From positions 1 to 43,345 of the forward strand of contig DAAP01000050.1 in NCBI GenBank assembly GCA_001701165.1: a stretch of 43,345 bases of DNA, written 5' to 3'. This DNA is from Bacteroidales bacterium H4. Lineage in GTDB: Bacteria; Bacteroidota; Bacteroidia; Bacteroidales; Muribaculaceae. Shown one piece after another: positions 26,252 through 34,997 of the stretch. The notes beneath the pieces are model-generated. The model was not told the DNA's origin, did no database searches, and saw nothing but the letters and a program-made list of their open reading frames with translations. Numbering within the stretch: the first letter of the stretch is position 1; the number at the start of each line of letters is the position of its first letter. Made by a program: the position numbers and the translations under genes.

Positions 26252-27091
26252 GTGAAAATTATAGCCGAAAGCAGCAGTACACGTACCGAGTGGGCACTTG
26301 TCGATGGAGACAAGGTGGTGGAACACGCATTCACTACCGGCATCAATCCGTACTTTCAGACACGCCGCGAAATCTCGCACTCCATACGCCTCGAATTACC
26401 CGATGCATTCTTCCGACGCCGCTGGGAACACGTCTATTTCTACGGCGCAGGATGCGCCAATTACGAGAAAAACAAGGTAATGGAATCTTCCTTGGTAGCG
26501 CAATTCAAAACACCGGTGACGATACACAGCGACCTGTTGGGTGCCGCTCGCGGACTGCTGGTGCGCCGGCCCGGCCTGGCCTGCATCCTCGGAACAGGCT
26601 CAAACACCTGCTTGTATGACGGCCACGAAATTATCAAGAACGTTCGCCCGCTGGGATTTATACTTGGCGATGAGGGCAGCAATTCATACATGGGCAAACT
26701 ATTCATTGCCGACTTACTCAAGGAATTGGCACCACCCGAATTATGCACTGCTTTCTACGAAAAATACCAGACCACAGCCAACGTTCTGCTGGACCAAGTG
26801 TACACCAATACACTGCCCAACCGCACACTGGCTCAATATGCGTTCTTCCTGCACGAGCACCTCGACCACAAGTACGTATATGATCTCGTATATCGTTCGC
26901 TTATGAAATTCTTTGAGCGCAATATATCCCAGTACGACTATCGCAATCATCCTCTGAGTCTTGTAGGCTCGACATGCGTGCTCTACGAAGATATCCTGCG
27001 CAAGGTGGCCGCCGATTTCGGCGCCACCATAGACAAGGTCGCTCGCTATTCCATGCCCGGACTGGTACAATACCATTCGACAGAAGAATAA
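26252..27091 (+). CDS. BadF/BadG-type ATPase, N-acetylglucosamine kinase-like
   Basis: 279-residue ASKHA-fold protein. The phosphate-1 loop is in IIAESSSTRTEWALVDG, the phosphate-2 region is CILGTGSNTCL, and LGDEGSNSYMGK is the typical adenosine/sugar segment of GlcNAc-kinase-like members. It probably phosphorylates an amino sugar in the cytoplasm, which could fit recycling of wall sugars. That link to the nearby amidases is only inference. GTG start at 26252 places the conserved block at residue 2; no better ATG exists nearby. It has its own promoter and is followed 65 nt later by ssb. Confidence 0.87.
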   Translation: MKIIAESSSTRTEWALVDGDKVVEHAFTTGINPYFQTRREISHSIRLELPDAFFRRRWEHVYFYGAGCANYEKNKVMESSLVAQFKTPVTIHSDLLGAARGLLVRRPGLACILGTGSNTCLYDGHEIIKNVRPLGFILGDEGSNSYMGKLFIADLLKELAPPELCTAFYEKYQTTANVLLDQVYTNTLPNRTLAQYAFFLHEHLDHKYVYDLVYRSLMKFFERNISQYDYRNHPLSLVGSTCVLYEDILRKVAADFGATIDKVARYSMPGLVQYHSTEE

Positions 27092-27156
27092 GCATAATCC
27101 GCACACTTTTACTCTCTCCGAAAATACACGACCACCCCAAAAACACGACCGAGAAT

Positions 27157-27477
27157 ATGAACAAAGCCATACTTATGGGATACGTGGGCGCAGACCCCAA
27201 AATACGCTATGTGGAAACACGCCCCGTGGCATCCTTCAGCATGGCCACCACCGAACACGGTCGCCGTATGCCGGACGGCTCGCAACTACCCGACCGTACC
27301 GAGTGGCACAATATCGTGATGTGGGATGCCAATGCCGAATTTGCCGAGAAATACATCCGCAAAGGATCGCGCCTGCTCATCGAAGGCAAGATACGGACCC
27401 GATTTTGGGAGGATCGCAACACCATCAAGCACACCATCACCGAGATATACGTCGACAGCTTCGACCTGCTCAAATGA
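27157..27477 (+). CDS. ssb: Short single-stranded DNA-binding protein
   Basis: 106-residue OB-fold SSB. The sequence MNKAILMGYVGADPKIRYVETRPVASFSMAT and EWHNIVMWDANAEFAEKYIRKGSRLLIEGKIRTRFWED are clear family signatures. It ends at SFDLLK and has no acidic C-terminal tip (DDDIPF-like) or glycine-rich linker, so it lacks the usual docking tail for repair partners. It is probably a second, specialised SSB rather than the replicative one. Its stop overlaps the start of the homocysteine methyltransferase gene by 4 nt (ATGA). Confidence 0.93.
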   Translation: MNKAILMGYVGADPKIRYVETRPVASFSMATTEHGRRMPDGSQLPDRTEWHNIVMWDANAEFAEKYIRKGSRLLIEGKIRTRFWEDRNTIKHTITEIYVDSFDLLK

Positions 27478-28391
27478 AACCGCCCGACCCCGACAACATT
27501 GCCGAGACCTTGCGTATACGCACATCGGTGCTTGACGGGGCCACCGCCACCATGCTTGCCGAAGCCACTGCCGCGGCACACCTGCCATTGGCCGACCTGT
27601 TGTGCCTTGAACATCCAAAGAATGTAGAAGCATTGCACAAAGCCTACCTTGACGCCGGAGCCGACATCATCAGCACTAATACATTCAACGCCAACGCGCT
27701 GATACTCGAGAAGTTTTATCACGCTAAAACATCCGAACATGTCGTCGAAAACATCAACCGCGCCGCCGCCTCTATGGCGTGTCAATGCACGCGACACGCC
27801 GCCGCACATGATGGACACAGGCGGTACGTCGCCGGAATAGTGGCGCCGATATGTCCCAAGCCGGGCGATAGTGTCGAAGAATGGCTGGATGCCTGCCAAG
27901 CACAGATGGCTGCTTTGGCCGAGGGCGGAGTCGATTTACTACTGGCCGAAAGTTGCTACAACATCGCCGGTACGCGCATCGTAGCGCAAGCAGCGGCACG
28001 CATCGCACCACATTATAATATATGTACCGCCTTCAGTGCAACGATCAACGACAACGGCACCCTACCTATGGGCGGCGAACTCGAAGAACTATTGGACGCG
28101 GTGGCCGTAGCATCACCTTCAGCAGTCGGCCTCAACTGCTGCAACGGCCCGCAAGGATTTGTCCGATTATTGCGAAAGCTTAAGACGCTGTCCCCCTACC
28201 CGACCATAGCCTATCCCGGCGCCGGTCTGCCAGACAGTGCCGGCCGATATCCGGTCAACCCGCAAGACTTCGGACAAATGGCTCGCACAATCATTGCCGA
28301 AGATCTGGCAAGTGCTATCGGCGGCTGTTGCGGCACCACCCCCGCACATATTGCTGCCGTGGCTCAGGCCGTACATGACAGCGGCAAGTGA
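27474..28391 (+). CDS. Stand-alone homocysteine S-methyltransferase domain protein
   Basis: 305-residue barrel protein corresponding to the N-terminal homocysteine-binding module of MetH or to BhmT/MmuM enzymes. Seen are VLDGATATML near the start, ADIISTNTFNANALIL, VGLNCCNG (first zinc Cys) and IGGCCGTTPAHI (paired zinc Cys), i.e. the complete three-cysteine Zn site. It makes methionine from homocysteine with a methyl donor not evident from sequence; MetH folate, cobalamin and activation domains are absent and may be encoded elsewhere. Start ATG at 27474 overlaps ssb by 4 nt. A longer upstream opening inside ssb was rejected. Confidence 0.9.
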   Translation: MKPPDPDNIAETLRIRTSVLDGATATMLAEATAAAHLPLADLLCLEHPKNVEALHKAYLDAGADIISTNTFNANALILEKFYHAKTSEHVVENINRAAASMACQCTRHAAAHDGHRRYVAGIVAPICPKPGDSVEEWLDACQAQMAALAEGGVDLLLAESCYNIAGTRIVAQAAARIAPHYNICTAFSATINDNGTLPMGGELEELLDAVAVASPSAVGLNCCNGPQGFVRLLRKLKTLSPYPTIAYPGAGLPDSAGRYPVNPQDFGQMARTIIAEDLASAIGGCCGTTPAHIAAVAQAVHDSGK

Positions 28392-28644
28392 CAGCCTGTC
28401 AGTAGACGCATGTCAGCAGGCCACAGATATTGCAACACTCAATTACGCATTGATTATCAATCAAATAGCACACATACCACGTTTTGGCACATCATTTGTT
28501 TATAAAGTAAGCGTCAAGCGCTTGAAGCTGCATAGCTGACGGCGCAAGACACCGGCCGCCAACGCCGCAAGGCATACAAGGCACGCCGGTAGAGTCAACC
28601 GAAAAAAATAAAAAACAAATACAAACAGCTAAAACAGAACAATC

Positions 28645-30561
28645 ATGGGAAAGATTATTGGTATAGACCTCGGCACCACTAATTCGTGTGTAGCCGTTCT
28701 CGAAGGCAAAGACCCCGTAGTGATACCTAACAGCGAAGGTCGCAACACAACACCTTCGGTAGTAGCATTCGTCGACGGCGGCGAGCGCAAAGTGGGCGAT
28801 CCCGCCAAGCGCCAAGCTATCACCAACCCCAAACGCACCATCTACTCCATCAAACGCTTCATGGGTGAAACCTATGATAAAGTGCAGAAAGAGATTGAGC
28901 GCGTGCCCTACAAAGTGGTTCGCGGCGACAACAACACGCCTCGAATCGATATAGACGGACGCCAGTATACGCCTCAGGAAATCTCGGCAATGATTCTTCA
29001 GAAAATGAAGAAAACCGCCGAAGATTATCTCGGACAGAGCGTCACCGAAGCAGTCATCACCGTACCTGCCTACTTCAACGACAGCCAACGTCAAGCCACC
29101 AAGGAAGCCGGCGAAATCGCAGGCCTTACCGTAAAACGTATCGTCAACGAGCCTACCGCCGCAGCACTTGCCTATGGTCTTGACAAAGCCAAGAAAGATC
29201 AAAAAATTGCCGTATTCGACCTCGGCGGCGGCACATTCGATATATCCATCCTCGAACTGGGTGACGGCGTATTCGAAGTTAAAGCCACCAACGGCGACAC
29301 CCACCTGGGCGGCGATGACTTTGACCACGTAATCATCGACTGGTTGGCCGACGAATTCCAGAAAGACGAAGGCGTAGACCTTCGTCAAGATCCTATGGCA
29401 CTGCAGCGCCTCAAAGAAGCCGCCGAAAAGGCCAAAATCGAGTTGTCCAGCACCACCAGCACCGAAATCAATCTGCCGTACATCATGCCCGTAAACGGAG
29501 TGCCCAAACACCTCGTTAAAACACTGACACGTGCCAAATTCGAGCAACTGGCCGACAGCCTCATCAACGCCACCCTCGGCCCCTGCCGTCAAGCACTCCA
29601 AGACGCCGGAATGACGGCCAACGACATCGACGAAGTTATTCTCGTAGGTGGTTCGACACGTATACCTGCCGTACAGCAGATTGTCGAAAAGTTCTTCGGC
29701 AAGGCTCCCAACAAGGGCGTCAATCCCGATGAAGTCGTAGCCGTAGGCGCTGCCATACAAGGCGGTGTACTCAGCGGCGATGTCAAGGACGTACTGCTGC
29801 TCGATGTAGTGCCTCTGAGCGTAGGCCTTGAGACCCTCGGCGGCGTGATGACCAAACTCATCGACGCCAACACCACAATACCTACTCGCAAGAGCCAGGT
29901 ATTCTCCACCGCTGCCGACAACCAGCCTTCCGTCGAAATCAACGTCCTGCAGGGCGAACGCCCCATGGCCAAAGACGATAAACTTATCGGTAAATTCCAC
30001 CTCGACGGCATCGCTCCGGCACCTCGCGGCATACCTCAAATCGAAGTTACTTTCGAAATCGATGCCAACGGTATACTCAACGTTACCGCCAAGGACAAAG
30101 CCACCGGTAAAGAGCAGAGCATACGTATCGAAGCTTCCAGCGGCCTGACAGACGCCGAAATCCAGCGTATGAAGGACGAAGCTGCCGCAAACGCCGATGC
30201 CGATGCCAAAGAGAAGGAACGCATCGACAAGCTCAATCAGGCCGATGCCATCATCTTCCAGTCCGAGAAGAGCCTCAGCGACCTCGGTGACAAGATTCCC
30301 GCCGACAAGAAGGCTGCTATCGAAAGCGCCCTCACCAAACTGAAAGACGCTCACAAGAGCCAGGACGTAGCCGCCTGTGACGCTGCCATCAAGGAAGTCG
30401 AAAACGCTTTCCAAGCCGCACAACAGGACATCTACAACGCTCAGGCTCAGGCCCAGCAGGCTCAGCAAGCTCAGGCAAACGCAGGCGCTAATGCCGGCGC
30501 CGCCAACAACTCGGGTGACGACCACAACGTCTCCGACGTAGATTTCGAAGAAGTGAAGTAA
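28645..30561 (+). CDS. dnaK: Molecular chaperone DnaK (Hsp70)
   Basis: 638-residue Hsp70. The ATPase domain is at about 1-380, with GIDLGTTNSCVAV (phosphate loop), the VFDLGGGTFDISIL signature and the VILVGGSTRIPAVQQ signature. The linker is DVLLLDVVPLS. The substrate-binding beta domain follows, then an alpha lid, and a C-terminal tail rich in Gln/Ala/Asn ends in DVDFEEVK, close to the usual EEVD-like end. It works with DnaJ and GrpE encoded about 22 kb upstream. It is likely monocistronic: 253 nt separate it from the previous gene and a strong terminator follows. Several long antisense frames are codon-bias artefacts. Confidence 0.99.
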   Translation: MGKIIGIDLGTTNSCVAVLEGKDPVVIPNSEGRNTTPSVVAFVDGGERKVGDPAKRQAITNPKRTIYSIKRFMGETYDKVQKEIERVPYKVVRGDNNTPRIDIDGRQYTPQEISAMILQKMKKTAEDYLGQSVTEAVITVPAYFNDSQRQATKEAGEIAGLTVKRIVNEPTAAALAYGLDKAKKDQKIAVFDLGGGTFDISILELGDGVFEVKATNGDTHLGGDDFDHVIIDWLADEFQKDEGVDLRQDPMALQRLKEAAEKAKIELSSTTSTEINLPYIMPVNGVPKHLVKTLTRAKFEQLADSLINATLGPCRQALQDAGMTANDIDEVILVGGSTRIPAVQQIVEKFFGKAPNKGVNPDEVVAVGAAIQGGVLSGDVKDVLLLDVVPLSVGLETLGGVMTKLIDANTTIPTRKSQVFSTAADNQPSVEINVLQGERPMAKDDKLIGKFHLDGIAPAPRGIPQIEVTFEIDANGILNVTAKDKATGKEQSIRIEASSGLTDAEIQRMKDEAAANADADAKEKERIDKLNQADAIIFQSEKSLSDLGDKIPADKKAAIESALTKLKDAHKSQDVAACDAAIKEVENAFQAAQQDIYNAQAQAQQAQQAQANAGANAGAANNSGDDHNVSDVDFEEVK

Positions 30562-30643
30562 TTGCCGTACACCGCGCGTCAAAAGCGCTAAGTGCAACAC
30601 ACCCTATATCATCACAAGTATCAACCGCATAAGATGATAACAG

Positions 30644-30685
30644 AAACGGGACGCATAGCAGAAATGTTGTGCGCCCCGTTTTTTT
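30644..30685 (+). terminator. Rho-independent terminator of dnaK
   Basis: AAACGGG-A-CGCA pairs with TGCG-C-CCCGTTT, with a T-run of seven beginning inside the right arm (30679-30685). Confidence 0.88.
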
Positions 30686-30845
30686 GTGTAAAGAGCAAAG
30701 CCATAGTTCCAAAAACAGACTATTCGTTTTACTATCTTAACAATCGGCACAACCTCTCGCCCCAAAAGCGCGAGACTTAGGCGAGCGCATATTAGCCTTT
30801 TTCAAGTCCATAAGCTGAAACAGCCAGATAAAAGAGGATAAGTGC

Positions 30846-30876
30846 TTTGCTGTCTCATATGAATCTACTAATTTTG
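30846..30876 (+). promoter_or_regulatory. Promoter of the CoiA-like gene (TTTG-N19-TAATTTTG)
   Basis: TTTG at 30846-30849 and TAATTTTG at 30869-30876 with 19-nt spacing. The ATG at 30892 lies 15 nt after the box, so the 5' leader is very short. Confidence 0.7.
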
Positions 30877-30891
30877 TCATGAATAGATCCA

Positions 30892-31980
30892 ATGAAAGCA
30901 TATCTCACATACGCGCTTAACCACGAAGGAGCATTAGTACACATCGACAGTGTGCCAAAGGGGAATAACTGCGGTTGCTTCTGCCCGGCATGTAAAAAAC
31001 CATTGCAGGCAAGAAATGCCGGCCAAATAAGGGAGCATCATTTTGCGCATCAGCCGGGAGTTGATTGTCCAACTGCTTTTGAAACGGCTCTACATCTATT
31101 GGCCAAACAATTAATTCAGAAGGCTTTTTATAGCCAAAAGGCATTCAATATCGAATTTGAATATCATTCCCATTGCGAAAAAGAAAAGACTTGCAATTAC
31201 GTAAGAAATGATAATTGTGAAACAACAGAACGTCAGAGATTCGATCTGAAAGAATACTACGATTCTTGCGAACAGGAGATACCATACGACAACATCAAAC
31301 GACGTTCAGACCTAAAAATTTGGTCAAAGTCTCATCCGGAAAGAGAACCAATTTATATCGAAATATTCGTCACACACCAGAGTGAATCCGCAAAATTACA
31401 TAGCGGCAATAAGATTATAGAGATAAAGATTGAAAACGAACAGGATATTGACGAGATTGTACGACATGGATTTACAGAATTACAGCGTATAACGACATAC
31501 CATAGAGAAGATTTGGTAGCTGCCGAAACGGCTTTCTATGGTTTCAAAAAAGCGGATTATTGCAATAATCAGATATGCTCACAAATCGAATTTTCCCGCT
31601 ACATTCTATATCCATCCGGGAAGTCTCAGTGCTATCAGGATGCATGCCTATGTAAAGAACTAAGCAGAACTCGACCAAGAGCTCAATGTGAATTATGTTT
31701 CCATACAATTAATTCTTTTAATGTTCGTGAGCTTGCGAAATGGATGGGTTATCAAAGGTATGGTCTAAAGAACTGCTTACTATGCAAAAATTATGTAGAT
31801 AGCTATGATGGATTGGGAAAGTTATGCCGTTTATATAAGCATCTAAGCATCAATCGTTACGAACAACACGATACAGCAAGAGCAAAAACTTGTCCATCGT
31901 TTATTCTTAATAAGCAAGAAATGGATGAGTGCTTGAAAGAATTACATAGTAGTGCCCGTCCTCCAATAACCGAATTATAG
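30892..31980 (+). CDS. CoiA-like nuclease-type protein (accessory)
   Basis: 362-residue protein resembling competence protein CoiA and related PD-(D/E)XK nuclease-like proteins. The N-terminal zinc ribbon is CFCPACKKPLQARNAG (C31, C34), followed by HHFAH at 49-53. TAFETALHLLAKQLIQ holds E64. The predicted nuclease core has D140 in RRSDLKIW and E157 in YIEIFVTH. The C-terminal half is rich in Cys pairs (CSQIEF..., CQDACLC, CELCF, CLLCKNY, CRLYKH), maybe extra zinc sites. It is visibly more AT-rich than its neighbours dnaK and the DXS-like gene, indicating horizontal acquisition. CoiA proper acts in DNA uptake; here role is unproven and DNA-processing or defence is possible. Confidence 0.8.
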   Translation: MKAYLTYALNHEGALVHIDSVPKGNNCGCFCPACKKPLQARNAGQIREHHFAHQPGVDCPTAFETALHLLAKQLIQKAFYSQKAFNIEFEYHSHCEKEKTCNYVRNDNCETTERQRFDLKEYYDSCEQEIPYDNIKRRSDLKIWSKSHPEREPIYIEIFVTHQSESAKLHSGNKIIEIKIENEQDIDEIVRHGFTELQRITTYHREDLVAAETAFYGFKKADYCNNQICSQIEFSRYILYPSGKSQCYQDACLCKELSRTRPRAQCELCFHTINSFNVRELAKWMGYQRYGLKNCLLCKNYVDSYDGLGKLCRLYKHLSINRYEQHDTARAKTCPSFILNKQEMDECLKELHSSARPPITEL

Positions 31981-32157
31981 ATTTTATATCTTAGCCAAAG
32001 TACAGGCATTGTTAGTTCTGCTGGAGAAGCTACAACACGTAATTTCAATTGATATATGTGCCTCATCGGTGTATTCTGCCCTCCACACCACCCAACTAGG
32101 CTGAATATTGGTAATAATACCGCATTTTGAAGTATGGCCATAGCTGGAGAATAGGCG

Positions 32158-32165
32158 TAACTTTG
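32158..32165 (+). promoter_or_regulatory. -7 promoter box of the DXS-like gene
   Basis: TAACTTTG matches TAnnTTTG, 69 nt before the start codon. The nearest TTTG (32126-32129) is 28 nt away, too far to be the -33 box. Confidence 0.5.
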
Positions 32166-32234
32166 CAGCATATTATTAGGCGCAGACTGCGCAGACATAA
32201 AACAAGAAAAGACCAACTGAAAAAAACAGACGCT

Positions 32235-33995
32235 ATGTATATCGAAAAAATAAAGTCTCCGGCTGACTTGAAAAAGCTGGACATCGAAGCGCTCAAAATA
32301 GTTGCCGACGAGACACGTCAGGCAGTGTTGAACCGTGTAAGCAAGCACGGCGGACACGTAGGCCCGAACCTCGGATTCGTGGAAGCCACCGTGGCCCTCC
32401 ACTACGTCTTTGACGCACCCAAAGACAAATTGGTGTTTGACGTCAGCCACCAAAGCTATCCGCACAAAATCCTGACAGGCCGCGCAGCAGGCTTCTTAGG
32501 CGACGTAGACGATATGAACGCCATCTCCGGCTACTCGTCACCGGCCGAAAGCCCGATATACGACAACTTTGAAGTGGGACACACCTCGACATCCATCAGC
32601 CTGGCCACCGGCCTTCAGAAGGCCCGCGACATCAAAGGCACGGACGAAAACATCATCGCCGTCATCGGCGACGGCTCGCTCTCGGGCGGCGAAGCATTCG
32701 AAGGCCTCGACGAAGCCTCCGAGCTGGGCACCGGAATCATTATCGTGGTCAATGACAACGAAATGTCCATAGCCGAAAACCACGGCGGCATCTACAAGAA
32801 CCTCCGCGCTCTACGCCAAAGCAACGGACAATGCGAGCACAACTGGTTCAAGGCCTGGGGCTTCGAATATCACTACCTCGAAGAAGGCAACGACATCGCC
32901 CGTCTCATCCAAGTCTTCAAGAAAGTCAAAGGCACACAGCGCCCCACAGTGGTACATATTCATACCGAAAAAGGTCACGGATTTGCGCCCGCTGTGGAGG
33001 ATAAGGAAACCTGGCACTGGTCTATGCCCTTCAACATCACCGATGGCAGCCTGCTCAATCCCCCCACGGGCGAAAGCTACGACCGACTTTTCAGCGACTG
33101 GATGCTGCGCGAGATGAAACGGGACAAAACACTCATAGCCGTAACTGCCGGAACACCGACTGCCGCCGGATTTACCCCGGCCAAGCGCCGCGAAGCCGGA
33201 GCACAGCATATCGATATGGGCATAGCCGAGGAACAAGCCGCAGCCATGATTTCAGGTATGGCAAAAGGCGGCCTGCACCCCGTATGGACTGTATACAGCA
33301 CATTCATCCAGCGCACCTACGACCAAATCGCCCAAGACCTGTGCATCAACTCCAATCCCGCCGTAATCAACGTGGTCGGAGGCGGAACAGCCTCGATGAA
33401 CGACATCACGCACATCTGCCTCTTCGACATCCCGATGCTGTGCAGCATCCCCAACCTCACCTACCTGGCCCCGACGACATGCGAAGAATACTTTGCCATG
33501 CTCCGCTGGGCTATCGATCAGGACCGCAAGCCCATAGCAATCCGCGTCCCCTCCAACGGCGTAAACCACACCTCCGAACCCGTAGACACCGAATACAGCT
33601 ATACGCCGCAATACAAAGTCACGCGCCGCGGTAGCCAAGTAGCCATCATTGCCGCCGGATCATTCTACCAAAAAAGCGAAAACGTAGCCGATATCCTTGC
33701 ATCCAAGGGCATCAACGCCACACTCATCAACCCCCGCTATCTCAACGCCGTCGATGCCGAGACGCTCGACTCGCTCAAGACCGAACACCGTCTCGTAGTC
33801 ACGCTCGAAGACGGCTGCAAAGACGGAGGATTCGGCGAACGCATAGCATCGTACTACGGCACCTCGGACATGAAAGTCCTGGTAAGCGGCGTCAAAAAGG
33901 ATCTGTACGACCGCTATAACCTGCGCCAACTACTCGCCGACAACCGTCTGCTCGACGAGCAAATAGTCGACGACATCCTCGCCATAATAAAGTAA
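32235..33995 (+). CDS. DXS-like thiamine-diphosphate enzyme
   Basis: 586-residue transketolase-fold enzyme close to 1-deoxy-D-xylulose-5-phosphate synthase, shorter than the usual 620-640. Retained: SKHGGHVGPNLG (H41), FDVSHQSYPHKILTGR, the ThDP/Mg motif GDGSLSGG...NDNEMS (145-175), catalytic E332 in GIAEEQ, and YSTFIQRTYDQ. Changed: the DRAG...DG-THxG loop of DXS reads VGGGTASMNDITHIC (381-395), and the RYPRG loop reads IRVPSNG (436-442), so both arginines that hold glyceraldehyde-3-phosphate in E. coli DXS appear lost. It may be a divergent DXS or act on another acceptor. Start at ATG 32235; longer upstream opening lacks conservation. Confidence 0.85.
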   Translation: MYIEKIKSPADLKKLDIEALKIVADETRQAVLNRVSKHGGHVGPNLGFVEATVALHYVFDAPKDKLVFDVSHQSYPHKILTGRAAGFLGDVDDMNAISGYSSPAESPIYDNFEVGHTSTSISLATGLQKARDIKGTDENIIAVIGDGSLSGGEAFEGLDEASELGTGIIIVVNDNEMSIAENHGGIYKNLRALRQSNGQCEHNWFKAWGFEYHYLEEGNDIARLIQVFKKVKGTQRPTVVHIHTEKGHGFAPAVEDKETWHWSMPFNITDGSLLNPPTGESYDRLFSDWMLREMKRDKTLIAVTAGTPTAAGFTPAKRREAGAQHIDMGIAEEQAAAMISGMAKGGLHPVWTVYSTFIQRTYDQIAQDLCINSNPAVINVVGGGTASMNDITHICLFDIPMLCSIPNLTYLAPTTCEEYFAMLRWAIDQDRKPIAIRVPSNGVNHTSEPVDTEYSYTPQYKVTRRGSQVAIIAAGSFYQKSENVADILASKGINATLINPRYLNAVDAETLDSLKTEHRLVVTLEDGCKDGGFGERIASYYGTSDMKVLVSGVKKDLYDRYNLRQLLADNRLLDEQIVDDILAIIK

Positions 33996-34009
33996 TCAAA
34001 CAATGTACG

Positions 34010-34017
34010 TACCTTTG
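34010..34017 (+). promoter_or_regulatory. -7 promoter box of the VOC gene
   Basis: TACCTTTG matches TAnnTTTG, 56 nt before the start codon; no good -33 box. Confidence 0.6.
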
Positions 34018-34073
34018 CACACAACGACAACACCATACTCGACATTAGGCACAGCCACACCATATACACAGCC

Positions 34074-34526
34074 ATGACCATCGAACATATCGCAATAACC
34101 ACCGCCGACATCGACCGCCTAAGACGATTCTACAGCACATACTTTGGCATGGAAGCCGAAGCCGAAATCACCGGCTCGACCGGCTCACGCATCACATTCA
34201 TGTACTCGCCCGACGGAGGTGCACGCATCGAACTGATGCAAAAGCCCCAAACCGTCGACCGGCCGGTCGTTCCACCTCTCGGACAAGCCGATGCCCAATC
34301 CGGCGAGCGACCCGCCACCCCGCCCTGCGGACAAACCGGTACCCCACCCTGCGGATACGCACACCTCGCATTTGCCGTCGGCAGCGAAGACGCCGTCAGC
34401 GCCCTCATCCAACGCCTTGCAGCCGCCGGCGTGACCATCCTCCGTCAGCCGAAGCGCACCTCCTCCGGCACCCTCCTCGCCACCATCGCCGATCCCGACG
34501 GCAACCCCCTCGAAATCGTCCCCTAA
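34074..34526 (+). CDS. VOC-family (glyoxalase-like) protein with repeat insertion
   Basis: 150-residue vicinal-oxygen-chelate protein with two beta-alpha-beta-beta-beta units. Metal ligands are placed as expected: H5 (IEHIAI), E53 (RIELMQ), H97 (YAHLAF) and E147 (PLEIV). Family members of this size are normally about 125-130 residues. The extra length is a Pro/Gly/Cys-rich insert (about 61-93) containing ATPPCGQTGTPPCG between the two modules. At DNA level it consists of imperfect repeats of ACCCCxCCCTGCGGA (34317-34359). Function may be lactoylglutathione lyase, epimerase or resistance; not decidable from sequence. It has its own promoter. Confidence 0.87.
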   Translation: MTIEHIAITTADIDRLRRFYSTYFGMEAEAEITGSTGSRITFMYSPDGGARIELMQKPQTVDRPVVPPLGQADAQSGERPATPPCGQTGTPPCGYAHLAFAVGSEDAVSALIQRLAAAGVTILRQPKRTSSGTLLATIADPDGNPLEIVP

Positions 34527-34859
34527 ACCACCATCTCCCCGACCGAGCGGCTTGGCCTTATTCATAACTATTTGATTTACAGACTAATTTTACAGATTTT
34601 GAAGACAAGAACAACCCGCCACTTGACGAATTATTCGTGTATTTATTTTACTGAATTTCAAGTTTTTGTCGCCACTCGCCGCATTATCCAATTTCCGCAA
34701 ATTTGAAGCCGTTAGACTCCGCATGATTCAGTGCCGCACCTCAATCAAAAATGCTTTTTCCGAAAATTACATGTTTTTTTGAAAAACCGCGGAGCTCTAC
34801 ACATTCATATTTTCAGGAATTTGCCAATCCGAATTTCGGCAATCGAGGGTGGATATTTT
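34527..34859. other. Intergenic region before the aromatic operon leader
   Basis: 333 nt, AT-rich, with no supported gene, repeat or RNA. A reading frame starting at 34731 merely runs into the leader peptide frame and has no support of its own upstream part. Confidence 0.5.
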
Positions 34860-34891
34860 TTTGGCGAACAAAAAAACTTTTGCTACCTTTG
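34860..34891 (+). promoter_or_regulatory. Promoter of the aromatic amino-acid operon
   Basis: TTTG (34860-34863) and TACCTTTG (34884-34891) are separated by 20 nt, an excellent Bacteroidota promoter. Predicted transcription starts near 34898, about 16 nt before the leader-peptide ATG and 270 nt before pheA. Confidence 0.82.
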
Positions 34892-34913
34892 TGGGCGAAA
34901 AGATAGCACACAA

Positions 34914-34997
34914 ATGATTGTAACTGACATACGATATTACTATTATTGCCGTTATGGCCGATTTTACGGACACAACGATGCGGGATATCGTGTGTAA
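34914..34997 (+). CDS. Tyr-rich attenuator leader peptide
   Basis: 27-codon reading frame (ATG 34914, TAA 34995) too short for normal gene calling. Its core is RYYYYCRYGRFYG: four consecutive Tyr codons at 34935-34946, Tyr at 34953, Phe at 34962, Tyr at 34965 and Tyr at 34986, i.e. seven Tyr and one Phe in 27 residues. It lies between a strong promoter and a terminator in front of a Phe/Tyr biosynthesis operon. The peptide itself is not expected to have a function; ribosome stalling at the Tyr run would sense charged tRNA(Tyr) and, less strongly, tRNA(Phe). Confidence 0.82.
   Translation: MIVTDIRYYYYCRYGRFYGHNDAGYRV

Noticed and set aside
28492..30600. 702-codon open frame antisense to dnaK
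   Set aside because: It mirrors dnaK exactly, has low-complexity valine/glycine-rich content and no family features; a codon-bias shadow.
34731..34913. Longer protein-coding frame ending in the Tyr-rich leader
   Set aside because: It would begin upstream of the good promoter at 34860-34891, so the mRNA would not contain its start; the ATG at 34914 fits a leader peptide.
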